DNA of 64,000 nucleotides from Pseudolactococcus plantarum (lineage in GTDB: Bacteria; Bacillota; Bacilli; Lactobacillales; Streptococcaceae): contig NZ_JXJX01000010.1 of assembly GCF_002441715.1 (NCBI RefSeq), positions 1-64,000 of the forward strand, written 5' to 3'. The notes beneath the pieces were generated by a model that saw only the letters and a program-made list of their open reading frames with translations, did no database searches and was not told where the DNA came from. Positions 9,319 through 18,239 of this stretch are shown here, piece after piece (position 1 is the first letter of the stretch; the number at the start of each line of letters is the position of its first letter). A program made the translations under genes and the position numbers.

Positions 9319-9341
9319 ATGTGATATACTTAACTGGTAAA
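9303..9341 (+). promoter_or_regulatory. adcA promoter with AdcR/ZitR box 1
   Basis: Perfect -35 TTGACA (9303-9308) and -10 TATACT (9325-9330), spacer 16. The zinc-repressor box TTAACTGGTAAA (9330-9341) begins on the last base of the -10; it differs from TTAACYRGTTAA at one position. Zinc-loaded AdcR should block this promoter. Confidence 0.85.
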
Positions 9342-9417
9342 TGACTTTTACATAGGGTCACGTCTGTATAAAATGTTAGGATTTGTTATCCTCATTTATA
9401 TTTTTTTGACTATATGA

Positions 9418-9429
9418 TTAACTGGTAAA
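9418..9429 (+). promoter_or_regulatory. AdcR/ZitR box 2 in the adcA leader
   Basis: An identical second TTAACTGGTAAA lies 88 bases after the first and 20 bases before the adcA start. It may give cooperative repression or act as a roadblock. Confidence 0.75.
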
Positions 9430-9449
9430 CTATTTTTAGAAAGAGAAAC

Positions 9450-10958
9450 ATGAAAAAGAAATTATTTTTTGGCTTATTAGCGACAGTTGCCTTAGTATCC
9501 TTAGCTGCCTGTGGTAGTGGCGATAAAACAAGTAAAAAGAGTGATAAACTCAATATCGTTACGACGTTTTATCCCATGCAAGAATTTACCAAACAAATTG
9601 TTGGTGATCAAGCAAGCGTTTCAGTTCTAGTTAAACCTGGAGTTGAGCCACATGATTTTGAACCATCAGCAAAAGATGTTGCTGCTATTCAAGATTCTGA
9701 TGCTTTTGTGTATAACAATGAAAACATGGAAACATGGGTTCAAAAAACAACAAAAGATATGAAAAAAGTGGATGTCATTAAGGCTTCAGACGGTATTTTA
9801 CTATTACCAGGCATCAGTGAGGAAGAATCTGCAGGTCATGAAGGCCATAGTCATGTATTGGATCCTCACGTTTGGTTAGCACCTAGTCTTGCGATTAAAG
9901 AAGTTGAAACAATCCGAGATCAACTGATTAAAAAGTTTCCTAGTAAAAAAGACATTTTTACACAAAATGCACATAATTACTTGAAAAAACTCAAAGCATT
10001 GGACGCAACTTATAAAGAAAGCTTAACGAATGCAAAACAGAAAAACTTTGTGACACAACATGCTGCATTTGCGTATCTAGCTATGGAATATGGTTTGAAT
10101 CAAGTACCGATTACTGGTATTAATCCAGATGTAGAGCCATCTGCAAGTAGAATCAAAGATTTAAAAGCTTACGTAAATAAAAATGATATCAAATATATTT
10201 ATTTTGAAGAAAATGCAACAGATAAAGTCGCTAAAACGTTAGCAAAAGAAGCAAACGTGACGACTCTTGCCTTGAATCCTTTAGAGTCATTAACACAAGA
10301 ACAAGAAAAAACTGGCGATGACTACATTTCAGTTATGATGCAAAATCTGGAAAACCTGAAGAAAACAACAAATGCTGATACGAAAGTCACAGCAATCGAA
10401 CCAGAAAAACAAGAAGCTAAAACAGCAGCACAAGGCTACTTTAAAGATAATGAAGTCAAAGATAGAAGCTTATCAGATTGGGCTGGTACATGGCAATCTG
10501 TTTATCCTTTACTAAAAAGTGGTGCGTTGGATCAGGTGATGAGCTATAAGTCATTACAAAATAAAGATAAAACTGCGGATGCCTATAAAGCATATTATGA
10601 AACGGGTTACCAAACAACTGTTAATCAGATTAAGATAAAAGGAGATGAGGTCACATTTTATATAGATGGTCAAGCACATAAAGCAAGTTATAAGTACAGT
10701 GGTAAAGAAACGCTAACTTATGATAAAGGTAATAGAGGTGTGCGTTATCTCTTTGAGGCTGTAGGAGATACAAATGGTGCATTTAAGTATTTGCAATTCA
10801 GTGACCATAGTATTGCACCTACAAAAGCTGAACACTTCCATATATATTTCGGAAATGACAGTCAAGCCGCATTAACAAAAGAACTTACTAATTGGCCGAC
10901 ATACTATCCATCATCTATGAGTGCAGCTGAGATCGCTCAAGAGATGGTAGCCCATTAA
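9450..10958 (+). CDS. adcA: Zinc-binding lipoprotein AdcA with C-terminal ZinT domain
   Basis: A 502-residue zinc scavenging lipoprotein. A signal peptide ends in the lipobox LAAC with Cys21 as lipid anchor. Residues about 35-305 are a ZnuA-type solute-binding domain with a short His-rich loop HEGHSH at 130-135 and DPHVWL next. Residues about 325-502 are a ZinT domain (AGTWQSVYPLL near its start, EHFHIYFGN near its end). This two-domain form is the usual streptococcal AdcA. No adcBC permease is beside it, so the partner transporter must be encoded elsewhere. Zinc repression is supported by two AdcR boxes upstream. Confidence 0.94.
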   Translation: MKKKLFFGLLATVALVSLAACGSGDKTSKKSDKLNIVTTFYPMQEFTKQIVGDQASVSVLVKPGVEPHDFEPSAKDVAAIQDSDAFVYNNENMETWVQKTTKDMKKVDVIKASDGILLLPGISEEESAGHEGHSHVLDPHVWLAPSLAIKEVETIRDQLIKKFPSKKDIFTQNAHNYLKKLKALDATYKESLTNAKQKNFVTQHAAFAYLAMEYGLNQVPITGINPDVEPSASRIKDLKAYVNKNDIKYIYFEENATDKVAKTLAKEANVTTLALNPLESLTQEQEKTGDDYISVMMQNLENLKKTTNADTKVTAIEPEKQEAKTAAQGYFKDNEVKDRSLSDWAGTWQSVYPLLKSGALDQVMSYKSLQNKDKTADAYKAYYETGYQTTVNQIKIKGDEVTFYIDGQAHKASYKYSGKETLTYDKGNRGVRYLFEAVGDTNGAFKYLQFSDHSIAPTKAEHFHIYFGNDSQAALTKELTNWPTYYPSSMSAAEIAQEMVAH

Positions 10959-11020
10959 TCAATCAAAAACAGTGACGTCGTAATTTAATTGCTCACTAAA
11001 GGACTACACTTATGAGTCAA

Positions 11021-11065
11021 AAAAAGCACACTAACTCTAGGAGTGACAGTTAGTGTGCTTTTTTA
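11021..11065 (+). terminator. Terminator of adcA
   Basis: A 16-bp perfect stem, AAAAAGCACACTAACT with its complement, closes an 11-base loop and ends in a T run. One of the strongest terminators in the window. Confidence 0.92.
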
Positions 11066-11079
11066 ATTTATGTATCATA

Positions 11080-11088
11080 TGTTATAAT
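11080..11088 (+). promoter_or_regulatory. Extended -10 promoter of the 11127 gene
   Basis: TGTTATAAT at 11080-11088 is an ideal extended -10; no clear -35 is seen. Start of transcription would be about 30 bases before the gene. Confidence 0.6.
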
Positions 11089-11126
11089 AGAGAGTATCAT
11101 AAGCGATATGATTAGAAAAGGGTTAA

Positions 11127-12401
11127 ATGAAAAAACATCGTGACAAACAACTAGCTATTCCCTTAGAGGTAAAAGCGAGTATCATTAAACTAGCAATGAT
11201 ATCAATCAGTATATTAGTACTGGGTATCGTCATGTTTTTGGGGTTCACCTTTACGCCTGATACACCTATACTTGTTTTATTATTTGGTATCTTTTTCATC
11301 ATCGCAGGTATCATGGTCGGTATCATTTGTGTGAAGTCTAAAAAACAAATCATATTAAGAGTTGATGAAACAGGAATCACCTACCAACCAGTTTCATTTG
11401 GGAAACAACAAATCGTTGGCCCGGTGCTGTGGTCTGATATAATTGACATTAGCATAAAAGTCGTTCGTTCTGGAAAAAGTACACAACGTTACCTTGAAGT
11501 ACAAGTCAAAAATCCAACTGATTATCAGTTAAAGAAAACGAAACCAATTCTGGATAAATTATCAAAGTTTAATTTAGCTAGTAAAACGCCTGATTTTACA
11601 GTGATTTTAGCCCCTTTATCGATGTTAAAAATAAAAAACGATGCCTTACTCGCAACCTGTCAACGTGAGTTTGAGACCTATCGACATCTGGCTAGTGAGG
11701 TATCAAGCGAACAACAAGATGAAAGTCAACATGACCTGACTCATGCGCAACCTTTTCAAATCAAAACTGATAGTGCCATGAGTTCGCCATTTGAAACTCA
11801 AGATACAAACCCAAATAGACAGGCAACGCAAAAACTGGCGACGCGTCTAACTATCCTACTCATTATCTTAATTTTTATAGGTGGTGGTTTATCTTATTTT
11901 AAAGCACAATCAAAATATGCAGGATTAAAGAACAAAACACAGTATTATTTGACGGAAAATAAGGGTGAAACCCCTGATATCTTATTTAGTTTTAGAATCT
12001 TTAGCAGTCTGAAAGCAAAATACCCAGTGGTTTTGTTTGCCACACAATATAAAACGAATACAGCCTTAACTAAAGACACTGTTGATGCTTTAAACAATGT
12101 TCAAAATCAAGTCATCCAAGATGATAAAATCTATGCATTGAAAAATGATGGTGACTACTATGCGAGTTACAGTAAATATCAGATTAAAAATAAACAAATC
12201 AAGATGGATTTAATAGATGGTGCAGGCAAGTATATTTTCGGTGATGTTGATTATCTAAACATCGGAGATATCAAGCGTGATAATCAAAAGCACTATTATA
12301 CAGCGACACTTGAGTCTAGACAAGAGAATAAATCTAATAGTCTCAAAGTCAGGATTTATTCATCAGCTGATTTAATGAAAATTAAAGATTATCAGAAATA
12401 A
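11127..12401 (+). CDS. Uncharacterised membrane protein with N-terminal two-helix and central PH-like region
   Basis: I do not recognise this 424-residue protein with confidence. Two membrane helices lie at about 17-38 and 45-68, then a soluble region of about 150 residues resembling STM3941-type/PH-like domains (IILRVDETGITYQP, VLWSDIIDISI), a polar Gln/Ser/Asp-rich linker at about 190-235, a third helix at about 243-262, and a basic, charged extracytoplasmic C-terminus of about 160 residues. AAAGGG sits before the ATG. It is monocistronic with terminators on both sides. The first half may be a stress or lipid-related membrane module, but that is a guess. Confidence 0.6.
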   Translation: MKKHRDKQLAIPLEVKASIIKLAMISISILVLGIVMFLGFTFTPDTPILVLLFGIFFIIAGIMVGIICVKSKKQIILRVDETGITYQPVSFGKQQIVGPVLWSDIIDISIKVVRSGKSTQRYLEVQVKNPTDYQLKKTKPILDKLSKFNLASKTPDFTVILAPLSMLKIKNDALLATCQREFETYRHLASEVSSEQQDESQHDLTHAQPFQIKTDSAMSSPFETQDTNPNRQATQKLATRLTILLIILIFIGGGLSYFKAQSKYAGLKNKTQYYLTENKGETPDILFSFRIFSSLKAKYPVVLFATQYKTNTALTKDTVDALNNVQNQVIQDDKIYALKNDGDYYASYSKYQIKNKQIKMDLIDGAGKYIFGDVDYLNIGDIKRDNQKHYYTATLESRQENKSNSLKVRIYSSADLMKIKDYQK

Positions 12402-12422
12402 GTGGTGATCGAATCTATAAAC

Positions 12423-12453
12423 AAAAAAACTGACAAATGTGTCAGTTTTTTAT
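12423..12453. terminator. Bidirectional terminator between convergent genes
   Basis: AAAAACTGACA and TGTCAGTTTTT flank a 4-base loop; A and T runs on each side allow use from both strands. Confidence 0.88.
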
Positions 12454-13463
12454 TATTTTACAACAACACATACCGCTTCAGGTACCTTAAACTCATGTTG
12501 GACTTCAGTCAGTAAGCCTGTTTGAGCATCACGTAAAAATGTCGTAACAGTGTCAGAGTCTTGGTGCGGGGCAATTAAGACATGTTCATCTGTAGAAAGC
12601 GTAAAATCTCTTGGTATTTTACCGTTCGTTGCGATTATTTGTATCAGTTCAAGTGTACCATCACCGATAATTTTATAAGCAGCAATAGAATCATGACCAC
12701 GGTTTGAGGCGTAAAGGAATTTACCATCTTTAGTGATGCGAATCGCAGCAGTACCGTTAAACTCAGTCCAATCTTTTGGCAGTGTAGAGATGGTTTGTAA
12801 GAGACTTAACTGTCCTACCCCATCATAAATTAATACTTCAATCGTACTATTCAATTCACAAATGAGATAGGCGATTTTTTGGGTAGGATGAAACACGATA
12901 TGTCTCGCACCAGCACCTGGTGTTGCTTTATAGGTTGCGAGAATAGATAATTTGCCATCTGTAGCTACATCGTAAGTGATGACTTCATCAGTACCTAAAT
13001 CACAGGTGATCAGATATTTATCGGGCGTAAGATCAGCAAAATGAAGGTGTGGACTTGCTTGGTTTTCATGTGGACCAGACCCACTATGTTTAGTGGTATC
13101 AACTAGTGTGAGTTTGCCATCGTCAGCTTGTTTATAGACAGTCACCTCACCTTTGTGATAATTAGCACCATAGACTAAACCACGTGCTTCATCAAAGGCG
13201 ACATAACAAAGTGGCGCACCAGGAGAAACAACGTGATTTAACAGCTTGCCTGACGCGTCAAAAGCAGCAATACCACCTTCTCCATTTTCAGCACCAACGC
13301 TATAGAGATGCCCAGCAGCATCAAAAGTTAGATAGGTTGGATTAGGTTCTTTAATTTTTAACTCAAGCTCACGCAATATGCCAGAAGTCGTATCCAGCGA
13401 TGCGCTATAAATACCCTCAGATGTTCTTTTAGTATAAGTACCAAAATATAGGTTGTCTATCAT
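12453..13463 (-). CDS. Lactonase family protein (YbhE/YkgB-type seven-bladed propeller)
   Basis: A 336-residue beta-propeller protein of the 6-phosphogluconolactonase (Pgl/YbhE) family, with YFGTYT at the N-terminus, repeated blade motifs such as GLVYGANY and FLYASNRGHDSIAAY, and HLHFADL and GARHIVFHP in the middle. If active it would open 6-phosphogluconolactone in the pentose phosphate pathway; many Firmicute members are untested. ATG 13463 is preceded by AAAGGG at good spacing, whereas the ATG six codons upstream has none. An extended -10 TGGTATAAT lies at 13494-13502 on this strand. Confidence 0.8.
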   Translation of the reverse strand: MIDNLYFGTYTKRTSEGIYSASLDTTSGILRELELKIKEPNPTYLTFDAAGHLYSVGAENGEGGIAAFDASGKLLNHVVSPGAPLCYVAFDEARGLVYGANYHKGEVTVYKQADDGKLTLVDTTKHSGSGPHENQASPHLHFADLTPDKYLITCDLGTDEVITYDVATDGKLSILATYKATPGAGARHIVFHPTQKIAYLICELNSTIEVLIYDGVGQLSLLQTISTLPKDWTEFNGTAAIRITKDGKFLYASNRGHDSIAAYKIIGDGTLELIQIIATNGKIPRDFTLSTDEHVLIAPHQDSDTVTTFLRDAQTGLLTEVQHEFKVPEAVCVVVK

Positions 13464-13632
13464 GAATGTAATCCCTTTCATTTCTATACTGATATTATAC
13501 CATAAGTTTTTAAAATTGGTCAGAGTGGCCAGTTGTCATAGCAGTATCCTCATAAAACTATAATAAAATGAGTGAAAGACATGAACTGTTCTATAAATTG
13601 AAATCTTATTAGACAATGAAAGCACTAACATA

Positions 13633-13641
13633 TGCTATAAT
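13633..13641 (+). promoter_or_regulatory. Extended -10 promoter of the AI-2E-family gene
   Basis: TGCTATAAT, with no convincing -35 hexamer, about 100 bases upstream of the gene. Confidence 0.6.
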
Positions 13642-13744
13642 AAAGTAACATCTTTTAAATTATGTAACTGTTGACATTAAGGTATCAGGTCATCTATATC
13701 TTATATTTTTTTTATACAAAATAACTGAAGAGTAGGGGAAATAG

Positions 13745-14881
13745 ATGGAAAGTAATAATAATTTCAAATCGTCTTGGTTTTTTAAGTGGCTGTTGGATAA
13801 TAAGGTAGCAACTGGTTTTGCTGTTACATTACTCTTTTTGCTCAACATAGTACTTTTGACCAAACTAAGTTTCATGTTTCAACCGATTGCTGACTTTCTT
13901 GGTGTTATCATGCTTCCCATTATTTTAGCAGCAGTCTTTTACTATTTACTTAGCCCGATTGTTGATTATTTTGAAACGCGTAAAGTCAAAAGAGTTATCA
14001 CAATCAGTGTCTTATTTGCACTTATTTTGGCATTAATTATCTGGGGTTTAGCTGTTGCTATCCCAAACATTGCCTCTCAAGTTGAAAAATTAATTGCTAA
14101 TTTTCCAGCATATGTTGAAACTGGTAAAACACATATTAATAGTCTTGTTGAAGATAACCGCTTTAAACAATTTCAACCTCAAATTGAGAAAGCAGTCACG
14201 AGTTTCTCAAATAACTTAATTGATATTTCAAAAAATATTTCAGGTAGTTTAGTGAATGGGACCAGTTCATTTTTATCTGCAGCAACTGGTGTTGTGATCG
14301 CACTCATGATTTTCCCGTTTATTTTGTTTTATTTATTAAGAGACGGTAAACAACTCAACGGCTATATCACTAAGATGTTACCAATCTCATGGCGTAAGGA
14401 TACATCAAAGGTATTATCTCAAGTTAATGAACAATTATCTAGTTATGTTCGTGGTCAGTTAATTGTTGCAGGTGCTGTTGCCATTATGTTTTCTATCATG
14501 TTTTCAGTTATCGGCTTAAAATATGCTGTTTTGATTGGTATTTCTGCAGGGTTTCTTAACTTGATTCCTTATTTAGGGTCATTTCTAGCAATGATTCCTG
14601 CTTTAATCATTGGCCTTGTAGCGGGGCCGTTCATGATCGTTAAAGTTCTGATTGTCTTTGTTATCGAACAGACCATCGAAGGTCGGTTTGTTAGTCCATT
14701 AGTACTTGGTAGCAAGTTAAATATTCATCCGATTACAATTTTGTTTGTCTTGTTAACGTCAGGTAAGATTTTTGGTTTTTGGGGTGTGTTAATTGGGATA
14801 CCTGCTTACGCATCTGCTAAAGTTATCGTTGTGTATTTGTTTAAGTGGTATCGTCAAATCTCAAGTCTTTATGAAGATTAA
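13745..14881 (+). CDS. AI-2E family transporter (TqsA/YdiK-like permease)
   Basis: A 378-residue integral membrane protein of the AI-2E exporter family, about eight helices. A soluble stretch at about 115-185 (QVEKLIANFPAYVE onward) separates the N-terminal helices from the family core FLLYLLRDG-like FILFYLLRDG, then GQLIVAGAVA, LNLIPYLG and SPLVLGSKLNIHP. Family members are assigned to autoinducer-2, organic acid or Na+/H+ transport, so substrate is open. GGGG lies a few bases before the ATG; a terminator follows. Confidence 0.85.
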   Translation: MESNNNFKSSWFFKWLLDNKVATGFAVTLLFLLNIVLLTKLSFMFQPIADFLGVIMLPIILAAVFYYLLSPIVDYFETRKVKRVITISVLFALILALIIWGLAVAIPNIASQVEKLIANFPAYVETGKTHINSLVEDNRFKQFQPQIEKAVTSFSNNLIDISKNISGSLVNGTSSFLSAATGVVIALMIFPFILFYLLRDGKQLNGYITKMLPISWRKDTSKVLSQVNEQLSSYVRGQLIVAGAVAIMFSIMFSVIGLKYAVLIGISAGFLNLIPYLGSFLAMIPALIIGLVAGPFMIVKVLIVFVIEQTIEGRFVSPLVLGSKLNIHPITILFVLLTSGKIFGFWGVLIGIPAYASAKVIVVYLFKWYRQISSLYED

Positions 14882-14896
14882 CTGATCAGCTCATAT

Positions 14897-14931
14897 AAAA
14901 AATCACGCATAGTTATGTGTGATTTTTTTAT
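14897..14931 (+). terminator. Terminator of the AI-2E-family gene
   Basis: AAAAATCACGCATA and TATGTGTGATTTTT arms around GT, with one G-U pair, then a T run. Confidence 0.88.
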
Positions 14932-14942
14932 TGTCCAATGAT

Positions 14943-14971
14943 TTGACAATATAATTGATATAACGTAATAT
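14943..14971 (+). promoter_or_regulatory. Promoter of the Mga-like regulator
   Basis: TTGACA (14943-14948), 17-base spacer, TAATAT (14966-14971). Predicted 5' leader is about 65 bases. Confidence 0.7.
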
Positions 14972-15043
14972 AAAAATAACATAGGGATGAAAAAAGTGAC
15001 CTGTTGTTCAACTTAGGCAGCAACAAAAAGAAAGTAAATTAGC

Positions 15044-16501
15044 ATGCATATTGAGAGTTTATTAGATAAAAAAGAAGTAATACAAGTTGAGATCATACGG
15101 TTTTTATTATTTCAGACGAAAAAAACGACAAAACAAGCCTTAGCCAAAAAAGTCAAATTAACTCAAAATGCCTTAAAAGAGTACTTAGTGGATATCGTGA
15201 CAACTTGTCAATCTTTAGGAGAAAGCTTTAGCATTTCAATCGAAGAAAAAGAGTTAGCCATCACCTTTTCATCAGATATTAACTTTGACAAAATCATATT
15301 AGCTTATGTGAATCAGAGTTTAGCCTATCAGATTTTGCGATATGTGCTAGAACATAAAAAAGTATCCATTTTTCAGTTAAGTCAAGAATTTAGCAGCAGT
15401 GAAGCCACTATATTTCGTAAATTAAGAGACCTAAATCAGCTACTAAAACCGTTTCATATTAAGATAAAAAATGGCCAATTAGTGGGGGATGAATTGCAAA
15501 TTCGCTATTTTTACTTTAGCTTATTGACAATCATAGATACAGAATTTTCAAGTGATGATTTGGCTGTTACTCACTTGATAGAAAAAATACAACCTGAGTT
15601 TCGTCATACGTTTTCCAAAGGCGCATTGAAACGATTAAGCTGCTGGCTTTTTGTAACACGACATAGATTTTCAGTAGCAAATCATGAAAATAGTCATTTT
15701 TTTGAGATCCAAGATAAGTTTATTTCTGATCCCCTATATCAAAAAATGGGAGAGGGTATACAGCGTTATTTTAAAGATATGATCAGCTATGTCGGTAAAT
15801 ATGAAGGGGCGATGTTTTATTGCTTTTTTGTCAGTTTTGATATTTTAGGGACGGATAATTTTTCTAGTTATGACCTTACCAGACGAAAAAAGATATCGAC
15901 AGCTATGTTAGATACCTATAGTCGTGAAATTATTCTGTCGTATTATGGGTATCAGCGCCTTAGTATCTCAGATGAGAAGGGATTAGCTTATAAACTTTCT
16001 CAAATCCATACACGTGTACTTTGCTTTCAGGGCGAGGTGACACTTTACGATACCAAACGGATACACGACTATTTTCAACAATATATCACACCTGATATGA
16101 CAGACTTAATTATTAGATTGATCCAAACAACTCAAGAACGCTTAGGGTTAACAGAGGCGATAAAGCCCTTTCTCTGGACTAACTATGCCAATATTTTAGT
16201 ATCAATCAACCTATCTCTTTATCAAAACTTAACTGTCGGCATTGATCTTGATAATTTGTTTAGTTTTGGAGAGAGTTTATATCACTTTTTACTCAGTGAG
16301 TTATCAGGGATTCCTCAGGTGAGATTTGAAAAATTTCATGAATACGAGTATTATGATCTGATACTGACGACTAGAGAAAAACCAATTTCTGAAACGCCAC
16401 ACTATTATTATTTATCAGAATTTATATCGCCGTATGATATCAAAAAAATAAAACTGATCATCAATAAAATCAAGCATCAAAAAAATAACTATCAAAAATA
16501 A
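15044..16501 (+). CDS. Mga-like helix-turn-helix transcriptional regulator
   Basis: A 485-residue protein with two N-terminal winged-helix regions (about 15-75 and 95-145, the second SIFQLSQEFSSSEATIFRKL being typical of Mga-type HTH) and a long helical body resembling the PRD-like region of Mga regulators, with no obvious PTS EIIA/EIIB domain. Such proteins activate carbohydrate or surface genes and can be phosphorylated by HPr. It lies 226 bases upstream of glpK in the same direction with its own terminator, so a role in glycerol regulation is possible but unproven. The Shine-Dalgarno is only AAAGAAAG-like. Confidence 0.75.
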   Translation: MHIESLLDKKEVIQVEIIRFLLFQTKKTTKQALAKKVKLTQNALKEYLVDIVTTCQSLGESFSISIEEKELAITFSSDINFDKIILAYVNQSLAYQILRYVLEHKKVSIFQLSQEFSSSEATIFRKLRDLNQLLKPFHIKIKNGQLVGDELQIRYFYFSLLTIIDTEFSSDDLAVTHLIEKIQPEFRHTFSKGALKRLSCWLFVTRHRFSVANHENSHFFEIQDKFISDPLYQKMGEGIQRYFKDMISYVGKYEGAMFYCFFVSFDILGTDNFSSYDLTRRKKISTAMLDTYSREIILSYYGYQRLSISDEKGLAYKLSQIHTRVLCFQGEVTLYDTKRIHDYFQQYITPDMTDLIIRLIQTTQERLGLTEAIKPFLWTNYANILVSINLSLYQNLTVGIDLDNLFSFGESLYHFLLSELSGIPQVRFEKFHEYEYYDLILTTREKPISETPHYYYLSEFISPYDIKKIKLIINKIKHQKNNYQK

Positions 16502-16504
16502 CGT

Positions 16505-16537
16505 AAAAATAGTCTATTATTGATAGTCTATTTTTTT
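16505..16537 (+). terminator. Terminator of the Mga-like gene
   Basis: AAAAATAGTCTAT and ATAGTCTATTTTT pair with one T-T mismatch around a short loop and run into seven T. A possible -35 (TTGATA, 16520-16525) for glpK lies in the hairpin. Confidence 0.85.
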
Positions 16538-16561
16538 GCGTCTATGTTACGATAAGATTAT

Positions 16562-16575
16562 AGAAAACGTTTTCA
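16562..16575 (+). promoter_or_regulatory. cre site upstream of glpK
   Basis: AGAAAACGTTTTCA contains the perfect 12-bp palindrome GAAAACGTTTTC and matches cre at 13 of 14 positions. It lies just after one candidate promoter (TTGATA-17-TATGTT) and on the -10 of another (TTGCGT-17-TATAGA); either placement gives carbon repression of the glycerol operon. Confidence 0.82.
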
Positions 16576-16610
16576 ACATCAAAAACAAACACTTTGATTG
16601 AAAATTGTTC

Positions 16611-16659
16611 GATAAGCTAATGATGCATCAGGGTATGCCCCATGAGTTATTAGCTTATC
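16611..16659 (+). repeat. Long inverted repeat in the glpK leader
   Basis: GATAAGCTAAT (16611-16621) and ATTAGCTTATC (16649-16659) are perfect 11-bp complements around a 27-base loop containing GGG and CCCC. No T run follows, so it is not a terminator; an operator or a leader RNA structure is more likely. Confidence 0.75.
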
Positions 16660-16727
16660 ACAGACGTTGTGTAGTAGGTGTGATATCATATCTTTAACAG
16701 TAGATATCTAGATAATGGAGGATTATT

Positions 16728-18224
16728 TTGGTAGAAGAACAGTACATTATGGCAATTGATCAAGGTACCACAAGCTCACGTGCGATTATATTTGATAAGT
16801 CAGGTCAAAAAATTGGCAGCTCCCAAAAAGAATTTACACAATATTTTCCGCAAGAAGGTTGGGTAGAACATAACGCAAATGAAATATGGAATTCAGTCCA
16901 ATCTGTTATAGCTGGAGCCTTTATCGAGTCTGGGATTAAACCGACACAAATTGCTGGTATCGGGATTACGAATCAACGCGAAACGACTGTGATATGGGAA
17001 AAAGATACTGGTAAACCTATTTATAATGCTATCGTGTGGCAGTCAAGACAGAGTTCAGAGATTGCGGACAAGCTAAAAGCAGATGGAAAGAGCGAGTGGT
17101 TTCATAAGAAAACCGGGTTGGTGATTGATGCTTATTTCTCAGCAACTAAAATTCGCTGGATCCTTGATCAGGTACCAGGTGCACAGGAACGTGCTGATAA
17201 GGGTGAATTATTATTTGGGACGATTGATACTTGGTTGGTATGGAAATTAACTGATGGTCAATCACACGTCACTGACCTCTCTAACGCCAGTAGAACCATG
17301 TTATTTAATTTAACAACACTAGAATGGGATGCAGAGATTTTAGACTTACTCAATATTCCGAGAGTGATGTTACCTAAATTAGTCTCAAACTCTGAAATTT
17401 ATGGAATGACACAGAGTTTTCACTTTTACGGTAGTGAAGTACCAATCTCAGGTATGGCTGGAGATCAACAAGCAGCCTTGTTTGGACAGATGGCTTTTGA
17501 AGCAGGTATGGTGAAAAATACATATGGGACTGGCTCTTTCATTGTCATGAATACTGGGGATACGCCAAGTTTTTCTAAAAATAATCTACTCACAACTGTA
17601 GCCTATAGTCTAAATGGTCAAGTCAATTATGCTTTGGAAGGTAGTATCTTTGTTGCCGGTTCAGCAATTCAATGGATTCGAGATGGCCTTGAATTACTTG
17701 AGAAGGCTAGTGATTCTGAGGCAGCCGCAAAAGCGTCTCAAAATGATGATGAGGTTTATCTCGTACCAGCCTTTGTTGGTCTTGGTGCCCCTTATTGGGA
17801 TCAAGATGTACGCGGTGCAATGTTTGGCTTGACGCGCGGGACAACTAAAAATGACTTAATTAAGGCGACCTTACAATCTATTGCCTATCAAGTTCGTGAT
17901 ATCGTTGATACCATGCAAGAGGATACAGGGATTGCAATCCCAATTTTAAAAGTAGATGGTGGTGGTACTGCAAATAATTACTTGATGCAATTTCAATCAG
18001 ATCTACTAGATATTCCAATTCAACGGAGTAAAAACGCTGAAACAACTGCACTTGGTGCTGCATTTTTAGCAGGCCTTGGCGTTGGATTTTGGAAAAATAC
18101 AGATGAAATCCGAGAATTTTATGAAGCAGGAAAAGTTTTTGAAGCAGATATGACTTCAGAGCGTCGTGAAAAATTATATGACGGATGGCAAAAAGCTGTC
18201 ACAGCTACACGGACATTTAGATAA
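16728..18224 (+). CDS. glpK: Glycerol kinase
   Basis: A 498-residue FGGY-family kinase converting glycerol to sn-glycerol 3-phosphate with [26 protein letters not shown] and [10 protein letters not shown] are visible. Histidine 232 in SFHFYG corresponds exactly to the HPr phosphorylation site known in enterococcal GlpK, so activity should be raised by the PTS when glucose is absent. TTG is chosen as start because GGAGG lies six bases before it and homologues begin with the same extra residues before YIMAIDQG; the ATG at 16749 lacks a site. First gene of glpK-glpO-glpF. Confidence 0.95.
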   Translation: MVEEQYIMAIDQGTTSSRAIIFDKSGQKIGSSQKEFTQYFPQEGWVEHNANEIWNSVQSVIAGAFIESGIKPTQIAGIGITNQRETTVIWEKDTGKPIYNAIVWQSRQSSEIADKLKADGKSEWFHKKTGLVIDAYFSATKIRWILDQVPGAQERADKGELLFGTIDTWLVWKLTDGQSHVTDLSNASRTMLFNLTTLEWDAEILDLLNIPRVMLPKLVSNSEIYGMTQSFHFYGSEVPISGMAGDQQAALFGQMAFEAGMVKNTYGTGSFIVMNTGDTPSFSKNNLLTTVAYSLNGQVNYALEGSIFVAGSAIQWIRDGLELLEKASDSEAAAKASQNDDEVYLVPAFVGLGAPYWDQDVRGAMFGLTRGTTKNDLIKATLQSIAYQVRDIVDTMQEDTGIAIPILKVDGGGTANNYLMQFQSDLLDIPIQRSKNAETTALGAAFLAGLGVGFWKNTDEIREFYEAGKVFEADMTSERREKLYDGWQKAVTATRTFR

Positions 18225-18239
18225 GGAAAGAGAGTCAAA

